Shown here: one piece after another, positions 1-7,200 of the stretch
Layout of the letters: every line of letters begins with the position of its first letter
How positions within the stretch are numbered: the first letter of the stretch is position 1
From: Smittium culicis
Taxonomy: Eukaryota; Kickxellomycota; Harpellomycetes; Harpellales; Legeriomycetaceae
Reading direction: 5' to 3'
Assembly: GCA_001970855.1 (NCBI GenBank)
Contig: LSSN01002666.1
Coordinates: forward strand, 1-13,197
Length of the DNA stretch: 13,197 bases
Notes under the pieces: generated by a model
Seen by the model: the letters and a program-made list of their open reading frames with translations, nothing else
What the model was told of the DNA's origin: nothing
The model's database searches: none
Position numbers and translations under genes: made by a program

Positions 1-1171
1 GTTTCCCTTCCAGGTAATTATTGAATTGCGTTTTTTCAAAGCAAACCGAGCTCGACTTTAGGTAATTCTTGAAATTCTCTATTGACGTGTTTGCTATATC
101 CATCTTTATCTGCTCAAGGCAATACAGCGTTTCCTTGAAAGCCGCGCAATAGTTTTTCTTCGCCACTAATTCCTCGATCGCTTTTATCCTCTCGTGCCTT
201 TCTACTCGTGAAATCTGGCTCATTGCGCTGACAAACACTGATGTCATGCTAGAAACGCAGAACTTGCCATACCGCAGCTGCTGAATAATTAAACTTTCAT
301 CAATTTCTGTGATGCTATGCAAGAGATCTGGATGCTCCAAATCTTGCAGAATGTCTATTATTATTCCTTTAATCTCAATAACAAGCCTCGATATCCTCGT
401 TGCTGATGGATTGCATATCGTATTAAACCTTTCCTTGAAAAATCCATAGTTCACCAAATCTTTATCTATTCGATTCCAGTAATTCTCTGCGCTCTTTAAC
501 TTTGATGGATCTATCTCTGTCACCGTCTTTGGACGAAACTCAAGCTTAGTCTCAAACACTATCTCGTGTCTCAGCTTCGGATTGTTTAGTATCTTTCTTA
601 TCGACAACTCTGCCAATGTATATCTGTTTATTGGTGGGCAAGCCATATACATACACTCTGATGGTAACATCAGCTCACTACTTCCAGACCCGTCTATAAA
701 TGGCTCCAGTTGCCCATTATCCTCTTCAAAATCTACACCCTTGTTATCCTTGAAATCACTAAATACAAACCTGTTCCGCAGATCCACAGACGTTCTACTG
801 AATTTAGTTCTGCTGGTTTGCGCGCTCACCGTGCATATCGACCTCGACCTTTTTTTTGTAGCAACAGCAATAGTTCTCTCTTTGCTCATACCCATAGCCG
901 CTCCACCTTTTGGACTACTAACCCCAAGAATTGTTGACTGATTTGACCCTTTAAAACTTGCTGCATTTCCTTGCTGCTCCAATGAGTTTGTTTTCAATAC
1001 GTTTTTCAAGATAGTTACATTTTCTTGTGCTGGAGGCAGCATCGACTCGCTAGCCACTCCCGTGTTTTTTTGTATCGCTGGCGATTCTATAAATTGTTGT
1101 TGTTGCTGTTGTTGCTGCTGGTTATCACCAAACATCCCATTATTTTTTTCAGACCTTGTATTATGCGACAT
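1..1171 (-). CDS. SOK1: SOK1-like TCP11-domain protein, 3' end cut off by window
   Basis: The minus-strand frame is open for 390 codons from ATG at 1171 to the left edge, so the C-terminus is missing. An in-frame TGA at 1178-1180 makes this ATG the first possible start. The N-terminus is low-complexity, with nine glutamines (residues 18-26) and a basic TKKRSRS patch (105-111) that could be a nuclear signal or PKA-type site. The TCP11 domain begins near residue 197 with the fungal signature NPKLRHEIVF...LEFRP (197-214). It continues through YW (Trp232), SRLVIEIKG (about 261-269), IIQQLRYG (about 295-302) and LEQIKMDIAN (352-361), all in the family's usual order. S. cerevisiae Sok1 is a high-copy suppressor of loss of protein kinase A (cAMP pathway); its biochemical activity is unknown. 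CTG encodes the conserved Leu of QQLR, so decoding appears standard. No frameshift was seen. The family assignment comes from recalled motifs, not a search. Confidence 0.85.
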   Translation of the reverse strand, partial: MSHNTRSEKNNGMFGDNQQQQQQQQQFIESPAIQKNTGVASESMLPPAQENVTILKNVLKTNSLEQQGNAASFKGSNQSTILGVSSPKGGAAMGMSKERTIAVATKKRSRSICTVSAQTSRTKFSRTSVDLRNRFVFSDFKDNKGVDFEEDNGQLEPFIDGSGSSELMLPSECMYMACPPINRYTLAELSIRKILNNPKLRHEIVFETKLEFRPKTVTEIDPSKLKSAENYWNRIDKDLVNYGFFKERFNTICNPSATRISRLVIEIKGIIIDILQDLEHPDLLHSITEIDESLIIQQLRYGKFCVSSMTSVFVSAMSQISRVERHERIKAIEELVAKKNYCAAFKETLYCLEQIKMDIANTSIENFKNYLKSSSVCFEKTQFNNYLEGK

Positions 1172-1260
1172 TCCCTCTCACACTCTCTATAATTATAACT
1201 TCTTTTAATGACAAAATAAGACGTCTCCTATAGTCTTTTATCTCCTCCTCAAAAATTGTT
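1172..1260 (-). promoter_or_regulatory. Proximal promoter / 5' leader of SOK1-like gene
   Basis: Read on the minus strand, the sequence just upstream of the ATG is purine-rich (GAGAGGGA directly before the ATG, purine at -3). A TATA-like GATAAAAG lies at 1235-1242, about 65 bases upstream. An 8-bp palindrome AGACGTCT (1219-1226) has the GACGTC core of ATF/CREB-type sites, which would fit a gene linked to cAMP signalling, but a site this short can occur by chance. The element roles are inference. Confidence 0.35.
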
Positions 1261-1652
1261 ATTATTATAAAGTTTCTTTTCTGTTTTAATACAAAACCTA
1301 TATTCGCAATAGAAATATTAACTCGTAGTTTTTTATGTGTTGACTTGATTTTAAAAAAAGAGAAAACTTTTTTAAAGTGCTGTACAAAGAGTAAATGTAA
1401 TAAAGTATGGCTACCTCTTATTATAAAAATTAATGCACTGTTATTATATTAAAGTCGTTTATATGTAAAATGAAATTTAAAAACTAGGCAGAGTTATGTC
1501 AACTTGTCAAGTCGAAAAAAAAGTATACGCTATATAAAAGGCTATAAAAGCAAAGTTTAATAAATATTAATGGTTTGCGAAATGAGGGTTTGATTAGATA
1601 TATAGAATATAAAATATACAATATGGAACTGGTACGTTTATATCGTAGAAGT
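1261..1652. other. Distal upstream region of SOK1, no gene seen
   Basis: This is AT-rich intergenic DNA with many poly(dA:dT) runs and scattered stops in all frames. I see no ORF, tRNA or repeat that can be supported. Confidence 0.6.
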
Positions 1653-1899
1653 GTATGTATATATGTAAAAAAGTATATTAAGAAGATATGAGGGGGGCGA
1701 AAAAAAGGAGGGAGGGAGTTAATGTCGAACTTTTTATGGTACTAACTAAAAAAGAATTGAGGCATATGTATATATATATGATATTCAAAATAAACTTTAA
1801 TTTCAAAGGGCACAATTAATAGCTTATTTACGGGATTAAATTCTACTAACTATCCTCAATTATAATTGACGCACCATTTCCATTATTTCCTTTATATAG
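1653..1899 (+). other. Candidate spliceosomal intron (plus strand)
   Basis: The segment has all three yeast splice signals in order: 5' splice site GTATGT at 1653-1658, branch sites TACTAAC at 1740-1746 and again at 1844-1850, and a 3' TAG at 1897-1899 after a stretch with several short C/T runs. The second branch box lies 46 bases before that TAG. A short upstream frame starts at ATG 1623 (MELVRLYRRS) and would splice in phase into a frame that stops near 1975, giving only about 34 residues. Alternatively it is a 5'-UTR intron of a plus-strand transcript leaving the SOK1 promoter, or chance, since TACTAAC is expected a few times in DNA this AT-rich. Confidence 0.2.
1691..1718 (+). other. G-rich poly-purine tract
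   Basis: Twenty-seven of 28 bases are purines. G runs lie at 1692-1697, 1707-1708, 1710-1712 and 1714-1716. It could form a two-tetrad quadruplex or a triplex, and it stands out against AT-rich surroundings. On the opposite strand it reads as C-rich (CCCCT-like), the core of stress-response elements. No function is shown. Confidence 0.5.
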
Positions 1900-2022
1900 T
1901 CTACATTCAAAAAAAAAATTCATACTTTTTTTGGAAATAAAAAAAGGGATTTCAATATAAGAAAAAATCACTAAAACAATTAAGAATTGGACTGAATAAA
2001 AGGATTTTACTATACACCACAA

Positions 2023-2142
2023 ATGAAGGAATTAGAACCTTTTTTACAAGCGATGATCATGGAAAATAAAAAAATATATAAATCGAGAGATTTAGCGAAC
2101 AAAGTAAATGTAAAAATAAAAAATTATCACATTTTACATTAA
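2023..2142 (+). CDS. Small ORF, 39 codons, unrecognised
   Basis: ATG at 2023 is followed by 38 further sense codons and TAA at 2140-2142. An in-frame stop at 1993-1995 bounds the start. The peptide begins MKELEPFLQAMIMENKK, is charged and Lys-rich, and has no signal peptide or membrane segment. It lies downstream of the candidate intron, so the two could belong to one plus-strand transcript divergent from SOK1. I do not recognise the family. An ORF of this length is common by chance here, so it may not be a gene. Confidence 0.15.
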   Translation: MKELEPFLQAMIMENKKIYKSRDLANKVNVKIKNYHILH

Positions 2143-2165
2143 ACGATTATATACACCCTCCCCCG

Positions 2166-2189
2166 CACACACACACACACACACACACA
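2166..2189. repeat. (CA)12 microsatellite
   Basis: Twelve perfect CA units lie directly after the C-rich run CCTCCCCCG, and an A-rich stretch follows. A short CACACAC echo recurs at about 2230. Such a tract can form Z-DNA and is length-variable. Confidence 0.97.
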
Positions 2190-2190
2190 T

Positions 2191-2600
2191 TTATTATTTT
2201 ATAAAAAAAAAAATAATAATGAAGCTCAAACACACACGCAGCTCCATTTTTTCTTCAAATATACTGGTTTTTTTCTTTAATGTTGGTAAATTATACCCCT
2301 CAAACAATCGTAAACTTAAACTCACTTTATGTACATCCTCTAAAGCCTAGTGACCATATTTTTCTATTTTTCGTTGCTGCTGCTACTTCTAATATAAAAT
2401 AAAAATACTGATTCTAGCACTCTTGCTTCAAAATCACAGTTATATCAATAAATCATCTGTTACAAAATCACACATACGTAATCAATATGTCGCCTGGACA
2501 TTTGAGTGAGTGGGTGATTTATCATTTTGTTTATACCTCTCTATTGTTGAAACTATGCTAATTGTTGCATATTATTCCAGCTAATACATGTGCAATGTAA
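2191..2600. other. Intergenic, no gene seen
   Basis: This stretch is about 28-30% GC with T-rich runs on the plus strand (2245-2280, 2360-2370). There are no open frames of note on either strand and no tRNA boxes. It is probably still part of the SOK1 upstream intergenic region. Confidence 0.5.
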
Positions 2601-2735
2601 CGGGATAGGTGAACGGGTATGGTAGGTTTTTTTCCCCTATATGCTTTTAAAGGCTGTGGAGGGATATTATATATAGTATATGGGGGAGAGTTGGTGTTGG
2701 ATTAATGGGTAATAGGTGGGGAGGGATTTTCTTCA
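2601..2735 (+). other. G-rich island on the plus strand
   Basis: G runs are dense here: five G at 2682-2686, GGG at 2707-2709, GGGG at 2718-2721 and GGG at 2723-2725, with several GG between. C is nearly absent apart from one CCCC near 2635, so strand asymmetry is strong. Two-tetrad quadruplexes are possible. No ORF accompanies it. Confidence 0.5.
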
Positions 2736-3739
2736 AGTGAGATAAAAAATTAAATCAATTAAAGCCTAGAAAGCTGATTGTACTGCTTTTTACTGTGATG
2801 TGAATAGTATGAATTAACGAATTGTCAAAAAGAATAGTGATATACTAATCTTTCTTTTTTTTTTTGAGCATATGCCAAAGAATGCACACTCGTCACTTAA
2901 ACTAATAAAAACAGCCTTAGCGCACTGGAAACTTTTATTTGTGATATTTGCTTCTTGCATTCAAAAAATCGAGAAATCAATAAGAATGTGTGAAAGGATT
3001 AAAGGATTTTTGGTCGATTTTTTTTATTTTATGCCATATCGAAAATAATAAATCCAAATACCATGTTCAAGTTTACTCATTTTCTTTCCCCTATATAATT
3101 AAAAGGACAATGATTTCTCAAATTAAAAAACAGCCTTTTAGACCTGTAAAAAATACCAATATTAGTGATATGGTAACAATAGCGATGGATTCTGCATAAA
3201 ACGAAGGTGGGATCATTGAATGAAAATGGTGAATGTGTGCTTTTCTTTTTATCCCTTTTATTTGAAAGAATTACATTCAAATATTCAATTATGATTACAA
3301 TTGATGAACATAATAATTTACACTCGTTTTATTATCATGAAAATTAGTGTGATTGTAATAATTAAACAATTGAATTATAAAAAAAATGATCACCATCTAT
3401 AAGACGCTTTTGTCGAGTAAATGAGAAACTCATTTCAAAAATATTTCAAAGCACCCATTTTATTTAAATTGTGTCCCTTTCTTAATTACTTTTATGAGTC
3501 TAGCTCAATTACCCTTAAAATTGCATATAGTCCATCAAAGTATATATTATTGCTAAAAGTAGTATTTCTGTTGGTATAATAGAGATGATACTCGCAAGAA
3601 ATAAAGATTAAACTCTTTTTTTAAAGCTATTGTACACTTCTCAAAATAAAAGTATTGTATAAATATAAAAAATTTAAATTTCACTATTTGAAATCTGTTT
3701 TGTTAATGAAAATCTATTTTTATTGCTTATTCATGGTTC
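2736..3739. other. Intergenic, transition into the AT-rich desert
   Basis: GC falls from roughly 30% to near 20% across this stretch. Two short frames overlap on opposite strands (2990-3199 plus, opening with GTG rather than ATG; 3077-3280 minus). Neither has a recognisable motif and they largely exclude each other, so neither is annotated as a gene. Nothing else could be supported. Confidence 0.5.
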
Positions 3740-3797
3740 AGCTGTTTAATTTTTTAAAGTTATCCATTTGGGAGATTCTTTATGAAGGAGTCATTTT
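3740..3797 (+). repeat. Diverged repeat, copy 1 (partner at 8764-8802)
   Basis: AGCTGTTTA (3740-3748) is followed by GGGAGATTCTTTATGAAGGA and then CATTTT. The same words in the same order (AGCTGTTTA, GGGAG.TTCTTT, TGAGG, CATTTT) occur at 8764-8802 with a shorter spacer after the first word. The shared G and C positions make chance less likely in AT-rich DNA, but the alignment is short and gapped. Confidence 0.3.
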
Positions 3798-3809
3798 ATA
3801 GTGTAAAGT

Positions 3810-3987
3810 GTTGCAGCGTATAAACATGAATTAAAAAATTATACCCAATGAGTAAAATCGTTGCTTTTTTTTAGCAAATTAAAATTTCACAATTAATAGA
3901 GTAAATAGAAAAAACAAAATGCCTTTTCGATGCCGCCAATAATATTTACATTTTATATTTTCCAAGCCAATAATATTAAACTGCAAC
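3810..3987. mobile_element. Solo-LTR-like or MITE-like element, 178 bp
   Basis: The segment is bounded by a perfect 7-bp inverted repeat, GTTGCAG at 3810-3816 and CTGCAAC at 3981-3987. A direct repeat AAAGT lies immediately outside each end (3805-3809 and 3988-3992), like a 5-bp target-site duplication. Read one base wider, the ends are TGTTGCAG...CTGCAACA, the TG...CA rule of LTRs. A TATA-like TATAAAC sits ten bases inside the left end, as in LTR promoters. The right-end sequence recurs at 5612-5638. The size fits a short yeast LTR, but no internal retrotransposon region or coding capacity is present. A MITE is the alternative. Confidence 0.4.
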
Positions 3988-3993
3988 AAAGTG
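3967..3993 (+). repeat. 27-bp repeat, copy 1 (right end of the LTR-like element)
   Basis: This matches 5612-5638 at 25 of 27 positions. It covers the right terminus ending CTGCAAC and the six bases outside it. The shared core is AATATTAAACTGCAACA with flanks. Confidence 0.85.
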
Positions 3994-5424
3994 CTCTCTT
4001 CGTTCAGAATCCCCCATTTTTCTATCATTAATGCAGCTTTAATATTTTTTGTTTAGATTAGACAGCTGAAAGATTAATATACAAGATCTCACTTTAAAAC
4101 ACTCCTATACACCTTAGCTGTTTTTTTAATTAATTATTTATGCGAAACTATCCAGAGAAACGCAAGTTTTTCTATTAAATTTTTTCCTAGCCATGAATTG
4201 AAAATTTAATTTATAGTTATATCGAATAAGCCATCTGATGCAGAAAATTGCTTCATTTAGCTAGCATTTTGCAAAAATATTATATTATATTAATATTCAT
4301 CTCCTCTTAAGAAACTTTAGTATACTTACCAAAATTAGTTCATTGTTTTTTTCTTCTGCTAATTGAATTAAAATACAGAATTTTTAGTAGTTTATATGGG
4401 AATGATATAGCCGTCATATTTAAATAAATAAAGCTTTTAATACAGGCGAATTATCTATTCTAAATTTAATTAGCATTATGCTGAATAATATATTAAATAT
4501 AAGGTTAACCTACACTCAAATTAATTTAATATGTTATCGTAGGAACAATTAATAAACTTAACCTTTTTTATTAAATAATAAATTCATTTGACTTGATACT
4601 TCTGAAATTATCTCTTTTATTATTGCTGTAAAAAAAAAAATCAAATGATATATCAGGCGATGTATAACAAATGAAATAATATAAATCATATTTTCTGCTT
4701 TTTTAGTGGTCTTTCTCGCCATAAAAAAAGCTTTAAATTGTCTTGATTGTAAATACTAGAATTAAAGCATTTTATATAAATAGTAATATTCCAATATAAA
4801 GCTAGTAAAATGCCCCGCTTTTATATGTATAATTACTTGATACTTAAAAACGAAAGAAATCATTATAAATTTCTACTTTTGAATATAAAGAATGCTAAAA
4901 AAAAAGTAATTAATAACGAATCCATAGCACAACACGATATACAATTATTTGACAAACCTTTCTCATAGTTAGATGTAACAATTATACTATCTCGTAGCTT
5001 TGATAAAAAATGAATTTTTTTCTAAATTTAAAATAAGTATCACATTTTTTTTATCATATATCTTAATTTTTTTTTTATAATCTTTTAGCGAAATTATGTA
5101 ATCATTTCTCTATAAAGATTATATCCTAGCTATTTATTTATTCATGAAAAAATCTTATAAAATTATGCTGAGTGGATTAAACATTAAAAAATTCAAAACT
5201 GGAGACTTGGAATTTCTATAAATATAAAATTGCTTTAAGGACGAGAATTTTAATTTGCCTTATTAAAAAAAATTTTTTACTTCGAGCTTCAGGCCTTAAT
5301 TCTCTTGGTTAAAAATTAAATCACATCATCTGTTGGCATGTATATGTTTATAAACTATTTTTCTTTATTGTCTATGAATAATGCTGCTAATTTCTTTTCT
5401 GGATGTGTGGAATTCTATATCTAG
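3994..5424. other. AT-rich desert, no gene seen
   Basis: Most lines here have roughly 18-25% GC and stops crowd all six frames. The only structure noted is a 10-bp palindrome AGGTTAACCT (4502-4511), whose AAGGTTAA (4501-4508) is inverted as TTAACCTT at 4558-4565. No ORF, tRNA box or tandem repeat is supported. Confidence 0.6.
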
Positions 5425-5434
5425 AAAGCGCTTT
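5425..5434. repeat. 10-bp palindrome AAAGCGCTTT
   Basis: It is a perfect palindrome with a GCGC centre, unusual in this AT-rich context. It could be a dimeric protein binding site or chance. Confidence 0.4.
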
Positions 5435-5611
5435 ATAATTTAACAACTTGTAAAAGCTTATAAAAATCTATAAACAACAAATAAATCATTGAATTTTTTT
5501 AGAAATAAAAACTTTATAATATTAAAAAAAAACAAAACGGAATTTTTAAGTTGAAAAATTAAAATGACTTTCAACTGATATAACTATACTAACAATTCTG
5601 AATATTTCAGA

Positions 5612-5638
5612 CCATTAATATTAAACTGCAACAATGTG
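5612..5638 (+). repeat. 27-bp repeat, copy 2 (LTR-end relic)
   Basis: Twenty-five of 27 bases match 3967-3993, including CTGCAAC at 5626-5632. A TATAAAC at 5469-5475 lies 164 bases before its CAACA end, against 169 in copy 1, so a decayed full-length copy may run from about 5459 to 5632. A clear left terminal GTTGCAG is not present. It is likely an older, degraded insertion. Confidence 0.6.
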
Positions 5639-5860
5639 TATAGTTTAAAACCTTATATATGAGATATTATTATGGTGAGGGTAACGCATCATCCTTAGAA
5701 TTTTATATTTAATAATAACATGTTGTTTTTATTGGCTAAGTTTATTAATCTATTTGTGATGTATACTAATTGAATTTAAACCACAAATAAAGTTTGAATC
5801 GAAGGAAATTTTTATTAGAAAAAAATCCACTCTTCATATGTGTCTATATATTTTGAGTAA

Positions 5861-6030
5861 TTTAGAGGTGCGGAACTTTGCCTTTTAAAAATTCCCCGAT
5901 CATTATTTTCAACTTTACTCTTAAATAAAAATATAAAGTGTTAATGAATGAATATAGGTACACAGCCTATAGATTTTTTTAAATGATATTATCATAGTAT
6001 TTCTGAAAAACTTTGCCCCGCTCCTAATAG
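5861..6030. repeat. Paired 9-bp direct repeat with inverted flanks
   Basis: AACTTTGCC occurs at 5874-5882 and 6009-6017. The first is preceded by TTAGAGGTGCGG and the second followed by CCGCTCCTAA, which are imperfect inverted copies of each other. The layout suggests a small palindromic element of about 170 bp, but divergence is high. Confidence 0.25.
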
Positions 6031-6222
6031 AATATCCCATAAATGTATTAATTTTTTTTTTAATGAATACACTTTATTAAAAATATGAACGAATCATTGT
6101 TTTTTTCATTAATATAATTTAAATTTTTATTTTGGCAATTTAAAAAACAAAATCTTAATTATCTTAAAGAATGATTTAAATGATTGTATAATAACACGGA
6201 GGTGTTGAAAACTAAAACGTGA

Positions 6223-6237
6223 TAGGCTATAATAACA
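6223..6237 (+). repeat. 15-bp exact repeat, copy 1
   Basis: TAGGCTATAATAACA is repeated exactly at 8225-8239. A shorter TATAATAACAC also occurs nearby at 6187-6197. It may be a remnant of a shared repeat. Confidence 0.5.
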
Positions 6238-6262
6238 CAATCCTCATGTTGATATTATATTA

Positions 6263-6560
6263 GAGAAGTGTACTTCTGACTACATCCACTTCTTTATTTA
6301 TAGAACAATCCATTGAAGAGCATTGGAATATCATTTTTTTGTCCCAATGATCATTATTGAGGCATAATGTAGTGCCAAATTCGCTGATTCATTTTTCATT
6401 ATATTACCATTCCCTATTCTATCCTCAGATTCTCTACGCGACACTCCCATGTTCATCAAAATATACCTATTGGATAAATCTGGATATTAGACTTTTTTAG
6501 CCAATCATCACCCTTTTCAACTCTAGCTTTTAAAGCAGTTGAATCAAGTAAGAAAATCAT
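6263..6560 (-). pseudogene. Decayed coding-like island, unrecognised
   Basis: Local GC rises to 28-38% in a bed near 20-25%. On the minus strand three open frames follow each other with overlaps. The first is 6560 to 6456 (34 codons, with DSTALKARVEKGDDWLKKSN). The second is 6456 to 6331 (41 codons from its ATG, with MGVSRRESEDRIGNG). The third is open from 6388 to 6263 (42 codons, with EFGTTLCLNNDHWDKK). The first stop and second start overlap as TGATG. Two single-base shifts would make one frame of about 100 codons, the pattern of a gene decaying by indels. Residue composition looks protein-like, unlike the poly-K/N/I of random AT-rich frames. I cannot name a family. A TTAA-flanked element lies just upstream on the same strand. 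Confidence 0.3.
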
Positions 6561-6598
6561 TGGGCAAATTTTCTAAAATAAGAAATTCTTGTACCTTT

Positions 6599-6602
6599 TT
6601 AA
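6599..6602. repeat. TTAA target-site duplication, left
   Basis: TTAA immediately precedes the CCCTTTC terminus and matches 6791-6794 on the other side. Confidence 0.55.
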
Positions 6603-6790
6603 CCCTTTCGCGTGCGGTAGACTATTTTTGGCCTACAAAAATAGCCAACCATAATAAGTTAAAATTCTTTAACTTTGAATATATATCGATTATTGGCTTA
6701 TTGTATTTTAACAACGAATAACATATTTGTTTAGAAATCATAAAAGAAACAATAAATTCAATTTTTTAAATAGTGATGAACGGGAAAGGG
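6603..6790. mobile_element. piggyBac-like MITE, 188 bp
   Basis: The left end reads CCCTTTCGCGT directly after TTAA (6599-6602). The right end, read on the opposite strand, is CCCTTTCCCGT directly after TTAA (6791-6794). So 10 of 11 terminal bases are inverted copies, and both sides carry the 4-bp duplication TTAA typical of piggyBac-superfamily insertion, with the usual CCC start. A CTATTT word recurs just inside both ends, and the left arm holds an 8-bp hairpin (6622-6629 with 6637-6644). It is far too short for a transposase, so it would depend on one elsewhere. Removing one TTAA plus the element leaves a near-palindromic site CCTTTTTAAAAGG, an A/T-rich TTAA context. No second copy was seen in the window. 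Confidence 0.6.
6622..6644. other. 8-bp stem hairpin inside the MITE left arm
   Basis: CTATTTTT (6622-6629) pairs with AAAAATAG (6637-6644) across a 7-base loop. Sub-terminal hairpins are common in non-autonomous DNA transposons. Confidence 0.6.
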
Positions 6791-6794
6791 TTAA
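6791..6794. repeat. TTAA target-site duplication, right
   Basis: TTAA immediately follows the GAAAGGG terminus and matches 6599-6602. Confidence 0.55.
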
Positions 6795-6960
6795 AAGGAA
6801 GCACATAAAAAAGCCGAAAAATCACCCACAAATAAACAAAAATGATGTGTTTAGCCATTTGTAATGATTGAGATTCTCAGCATTTAGACAAACATGGTAG
6901 TATAAAGTTAAAATTTTAAGCTATTAGCTGAAAAGTAATTGAATGTTTTAGTAGGCTATT

Positions 6961-7200
6961 TATTAGAGCTAGTTTACACACGTTTAAACTGCAGATACTA
7001 ATAACTTGGCCGTTTTTACCAGCCAGTTAGTTAGTTTATAGTTCTGATCGCAACCACTACGAACCATTCTAACATAAACATCAGTATTATCCAGTAGTCA
7101 AACAATACTAAGAAAAATGAAAAGCTCGTCGACGCCCTCGCCATTTCACTGGCCAAAAACTTTTTAATTGTGATCATCGATATGCTATTATCACTCATCT
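6961..7200 (-). pseudogene. Second coding-like GC island, unrecognised
   Basis: GC is 33-40% per 60-base line, against about 22% on either side. On the minus strand one frame has 52 sense codons from 7145 to 6987, broken once by TGA (7098-7100). It includes MVRSGCDQNYKLTNWLVKTA and ends at a stop at 6984-6986. A different frame has ATG at 7144 and a 37-codon hydrophobic ORF to TAA at 7031-7033 (MARASTSFSFFLVLFDYW...), which could be a single membrane segment. Both cannot be real. It lies upstream of the 6263-6560 island on the same strand, so both may be parts of one dead gene or transposon split by the MITE. No family is recognised. Confidence 0.25.

Noticed and set aside
582..941. Plus-strand open frames at 582-941 and 710-937
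   Set aside because: They lie opposite the SOK1-like coding region, whose minus-strand frame carries the recognisable TCP11 motifs. They are antisense shadows.
2023..2142. Resemblance of the 39-codon ORF to a winged-helix start of a replication factor
   Set aside because: The similarity was a vague impression over about 25 residues, and the frame stops too early for any such protein.
3120..3155. U5 snRNA loop look-alike (GCCTTTTAG) near 3133
   Set aside because: Only a 4-bp ACAG/CTGT stem can form around it, and no Sm site or flanking stem is evident.
2990..3280. Overlapping frames 2990-3199 (plus) and 3077-3280 (minus)
   Set aside because: They overlap on opposite strands, have no recognised motif, and the plus frame opens with GTG and has no ATG until codon 41. 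Lengths of 60-70 codons are expected by chance at this AT content.
4501..4565. Second TTAA-bounded element between AGGTTAACCT and TTAACCTT
   Set aside because: The inverted words face outward relative to TTAA, and the internal ends do not match each other, so it does not have transposon structure.
5725..5800. tRNA-like A box (TGGCTAAGTTT near 5733)
   Set aside because: There is no matching B box (GGTTCRANNCC), cloverleaf or T-run terminator at the expected distance on that strand.
6539..6721. Plus-strand 60-codon frame
   Set aside because: It crosses the left boundary of the TTAA-flanked element and so joins unrelated sequences. It has no motif.
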